Shown in pieces: positions 5,614 to 7,797 of a DNA stretch of 7,797 bases. The stretch comes from Ruminococcus sp. UBA4321 (GTDB lineage: Bacteria; Bacillota; Clostridia; Oscillospirales; Ruminococcaceae). The notes beneath the pieces were generated by a model. The model saw only the letters and a list, made by a program, of their open reading frames with translations. It was not told the origin of the DNA and ran no database searches. The translations under genes and the position numbers were made by a program. Location of the stretch: positions 1-7,797 of the forward strand of contig DGUB01000014.1 in assembly GCA_002393815.1 (NCBI GenBank). Reading direction: 5' to 3'. Position 1 is the first letter of the stretch; every line of letters starts with the position of its first letter.

Positions 5614-7052
5614 CAGAATACTTCCTCATCAGATGAAATCAGCCCGTCCGCCTGATTCAGACGTTCGATTTCGGCTTGTTTCCAGTCATCCGGCTTGGTA
5701 TCGCCGTAAAGTTCCTCGACAACAGCTTCATTCGACATGATACGGCTTGACTTGGCTTTTCCGATGGTTTCCACCTGACTTTCAAAGCTTGGATTTGCGT
5801 ATTCGCCCCACGGCACGGAAATTTTCAGATGTTCCGGAAAATCGAGTTCATGTTCAGCGTAGTACGTCCACAGAACGGCTTGGAACAGCTCCGGAAGAAT
5901 CTTCTGCAAAACGGTAATTATCCGGTTTCGGGTGTAGAGCGTGGCTTTTTCTTTTTCTCTCTGTGCTTCGGCGTTGTCGAGCTTCTTGACATCAATGCCC
6001 AGCGTAGACGGTGAAATCAGCCCTTGCAGACATAAATCAAGGGCTGTCATGTATGCCGATAAATAGCCCTCTGTCTGGATTTCCGGCTGAACGCTGGTTA
6101 TCTGATTTTTCCCGTCTTCCGCCATATTCGAGCCGACTGTGATATAATTATCTTCAAACGGGTCAGGGCGCATGGGTTCTCCGGTCTGCGGATTGTAATC
6201 GGCAAGAGCGGACGGAATATAGGTTTTCGGCTGAGACTTCCGGACTGCGCCCATGTACTGACTCCAGCTTTCATCAAGGGCATCGAAACAGCCACGTTTC
6301 CGGTCGAAAATGCTTTGTCCCCGGTTCGGATAGCGTTTCGATTTCCGGAATTTCAGCGGAACAGCAAGCCGGATATTCTTATCAAAAATCAGGTCAGTCA
6401 GATTTCTGGTTTCGTCCAGAGAGTCCAGAGAAACGGCAATTCCGGAAGCATCGGTCAGGATATACCGGACATAGCCGAAGCCGTAGATTTCTCTTAACAG
6501 AAACTCTATCGAATTCTTGAGATATTTCGTCAGAAAGATAATTTCCTGATTTTCATACTGTACCCGATTCCCGGAGAAAAATTCCAGAGCCGGAAACTCT
6601 GATTTTTCCGGAAAAAACGTGATTTTAAATGCGCCGTCACCGTCTGTGAGCGTATCACTGACGGACTGTTCCAGAAGTTCCGGAAACTGATTTTTTTTCA
6701 AAATTTTATGCAGAAGTTCCTGTTCCGCCGGAGAATCTGAAATTTCGATAGTCAGCATATCAGAAATCACAATCTGTGCGAGAGTATCGACAATCAGAGC
6801 CGGCAGACCCGTGTGAATTTTCGGAATCTTCCGGCTTTTTGCCGACATGCTCCAGCAGCCTGCTCCGCCGAGCTGGGAATATATCTGGGAAAGTTCTTCG
6901 GGGTCGCCGTGATACCAGATTCTGTTCAATGCCTGATTGTCTGTAAATGTCAGATTTTCTCTGACATAAAGCTGTTTCGGCTGAGCCGGTTCGAGCCGGA
7001 ACAGACTCGTCAGCCATAGCCGGAGATTGTTCAGAATATTCAGAAAATTCAC
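5613..7052 (-). CDS. Portal protein, SPP1 gp6-type
   Basis: This 479-residue protein forms the dodecameric ring at the capsid vertex through which DNA is packed and ejected. The start is GTG 7052-7050, overlapping the TerL stop by four bases (GTGA). Features of the gp6-type family: an early helical region with GCWSMSAKSRKIPKIHTGLPALIVDTLAQIV (residues ~65-95), the segment SVSDTLTDGDGAFKITFFPE (130-149), beta strands of the wing (REIYGFGYVRYILTD), a VPLKFRKSKRYPNRGQSIF stretch (231-249), the helix DALDESWSQYMGAVRKSQPKTYIP (257-280), and ALDLCLQGLISPSTLGIDVKKLDNAEAQREKEKATLYTRNRII (337-379) near the tunnel. The end is acidic (LISSDEEVF). Length is normal for the family. The start is slightly uncertain because GGAAAGAGG nearly touches the GTG, with no other good start nearby. 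GC around 45-50%. Confidence 0.92.
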   Translation of the reverse strand: MNFLNILNNLRLWLTSLFRLEPAQPKQLYVRENLTFTDNQALNRIWYHGDPEELSQIYSQLGGAGCWSMSAKSRKIPKIHTGLPALIVDTLAQIVISDMLTIEISDSPAEQELLHKILKKNQFPELLEQSVSDTLTDGDGAFKITFFPEKSEFPALEFFSGNRVQYENQEIIFLTKYLKNSIEFLLREIYGFGYVRYILTDASGIAVSLDSLDETRNLTDLIFDKNIRLAVPLKFRKSKRYPNRGQSIFDRKRGCFDALDESWSQYMGAVRKSQPKTYIPSALADYNPQTGEPMRPDPFEDNYITVGSNMAEDGKNQITSVQPEIQTEGYLSAYMTALDLCLQGLISPSTLGIDVKKLDNAEAQREKEKATLYTRNRIITVLQKILPELFQAVLWTYYAEHELDFPEHLKISVPWGEYANPSFESQVETIGKAKSSRIMSNEAVVEELYGDTKPDDWKQAEIERLNQADGLISSDEEVF

Positions 7053-7795
7053 CTCTTTCCGATTTTGTCCTTATATGGGATAAAAGCATATTGTACGCTG
7101 TTGATGGTATGGTCGTTTCTGTCTTCCGGTTCGGATTTATCCTCTTTCCATGCGTAGCAGTTCAGCTCATGCAGATGATGCTTGCAAGTCGCATTCACAA
7201 GATAATGCCCTGATGCTATCCATGCGGACTGCAAATTTATCCGGTCGAGAATTTTCAGCTTTTTGTAGCTGTTGATGAAATTGTACAGACAGCCGGAAGT
7301 TCTCTTGTATTTTTGGAGTTCTGTCATCGTGGCTTGGTCTGCGCTGTCAATATAGACATCACGGGCGAAGCCCCACTTGTGACGGCATCGCTCCAGAAAG
7401 TTCACAAATCTGACTGCCAAATCAGAAGGCGATACCGGAATTGTTAAATCTGCGTTCTGAATCACTTCTTCTTCCAGAAGCAGAAGCCGTGACTTGCTAT
7501 CAATGCCGATGAACGTCATCGCCATCGTATCAGCCGATTTTGCTGAATAGGATGTGTCCAGCCCTGCCGAGAACTGCATGAATTGCAGTTCTGCTTTCTC
7601 AATCTGTAGCTGAATTTCGCCTTCCTGAAAGCAATGCTGTTTCCGGTCGAAATTGGCGAATATCAAGCCCGTTGCCCGTCCTCTGAGTCCTTGAATTTTA
7701 TTCTTGTAAAGCTTTGTCCCGACAGGTGCAGAGTCGATTTTTCTCTGAATATCTTCCGGAGTCAGGCTTGCGTTATCACGAAAACTGAAAAACCA
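7049..7795 (-). CDS. terL: Terminase large subunit, C-terminal part (nuclease domain); runs off the window
   Basis: The frame is open from the right edge to TGA 7051-7049, giving 248 visible residues that begin WFFSFRDNASLTPEDIQRK. This is the end of the ATPase/linker region and the whole RNase H-like nuclease domain. 'F.DN.sLtpE.' followed by GTKLYKNKIQGLRGRATGLIF (residues 26-46) is the usual link to the nuclease. Three acidic residues fit the two-metal site: D80 in GLDTSYSAKSADT, D150 in YIDSAD and D228 in NDHTINSVQYA. The subunit cuts concatemeric DNA and drives it into the procapsid through the portal, whose gene overlaps its stop codon. The ATP-binding part lies outside the window. A TTG at 7666-7664 is internal and not the start. 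No truncation or frameshift is visible. Confidence 0.93.
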   Translation of the reverse strand, partial: WFFSFRDNASLTPEDIQRKIDSAPVGTKLYKNKIQGLRGRATGLIFANFDRKQHCFQEGEIQLQIEKAELQFMQFSAGLDTSYSAKSADTMAMTFIGIDSKSRLLLLEEEVIQNADLTIPVSPSDLAVRFVNFLERCRHKWGFARDVYIDSADQATMTELQKYKRTSGCLYNFINSYKKLKILDRINLQSAWIASGHYLVNATCKHHLHELNCYAWKEDKSEPEDRNDHTINSVQYAFIPYKDKIGKR

Positions 7796-7797
7796 GT

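Larger units (their letters stand above)
3330..6685. repeat. Dispersed palindrome TTCCGGAA, eight exact copies
   Basis: Exact copies start at 3330, 4765, 4953, 5832, 6343, 6440, 6606 and 6678. Being palindromic, they read the same on both strands. All lie in coding DNA of the scaffold, minor head and portal genes, in all three codon frames (NTT-CCG-GAA, TCC-GGA, TTC-CGG-AA). Random expectation for one 8-mer in 5.7 kb of this composition is about 0.1. Many one-mismatch forms (such as TCCGGA and CCGGAA) surround them. I found no exact copy in 1-2100. Confidence 0.8.

Noticed and set aside
7664..7666. TTG as the start of a separate 205-residue protein
   Set aside because: The frame continues upstream with clear TerL sequence to the window edge, so this is an internal codon.
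1..7797. tRNA genes, CRISPR arrays, insertion sequences, attachment sites
   Set aside because: No cloverleaf, regularly spaced repeat, transposase or duplicated integration core was seen; apart from the 3432-3518 interval the window is filled with structural genes.

Overview
The window is a nearly gap-free block of head and head-tail-joining genes from a tailed phage or prophage of siphovirus type. Every real gene lies on the minus strand, so the biological reading order runs from right to left. Gene order and protein types match the SPP1-like / Bacillota (Clostridia, Lactobacillales) structural module: terminase large subunit, gp6-type portal, minor head protein, scaffold, major capsid protein, small post-capsid protein, head-tail connector, three small minor-capsid/tail-completion proteins and major tail tube protein. 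No integrase, repressor, lysis or host gene is visible, so free phage and prophage cannot be told apart. A gut or rumen Clostridia host is an inference from gene type and base composition only.

Layout from right to left: the C-terminal nuclease domain of TerL (7795-7049, cut by the window edge); portal (7052-5613); a 646-residue minor head protein (5613-3673); a 50-residue ORF directly behind it (3671-3519); two hairpins (3520-3500 and 3475-3459); scaffold (3431-3009); major capsid protein (3004-2102); an 86-residue post-capsid protein (2085-1825); head-tail connector (1828-1457); minor capsid/stopper-like protein (1452-1114); minor capsid 2-like protein (1113-763); tail-completion/minor capsid 3-like protein (763-374); and the start of the major tail tube protein (371-1, cut by the window edge). 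Most neighbours overlap by 1-4 bases or abut, as in a translationally coupled late operon. The only real gap holds the small ORF and the hairpins.

The most interesting part is the minor head protein. Its first ~360 residues are an ordinary capsid protein of the minor capsid 2 / MuF type. A proline-rich linker then leads to a C-terminal domain of about 225 residues with a metalloprotease signature: HELVH at residues 552-556, followed by AEFIAEA at 617-623. This arrangement recalls the ATLF/anthrax lethal factor-type zincins and the polymorphic MuF toxins of temperate phages. The DNA for this domain and for the 50-residue ORF behind it is much more AT-rich than the flanking head genes, and two terminator-like hairpins follow. 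Together this looks like an exchangeable toxin cassette, possibly with its own small immunity or accessory gene, inside an otherwise conserved head operon.

Base composition is mosaic. Head genes sit near 45-50% GC, the cassette near 30-35%, and everything left of about 2090 near 60-65%, with a step just after the capsid gene. The right-hand part also carries eight exact copies of the palindrome TTCCGGAA, far more than expected by chance and used in all three codon frames; none was found in the GC-rich left part.
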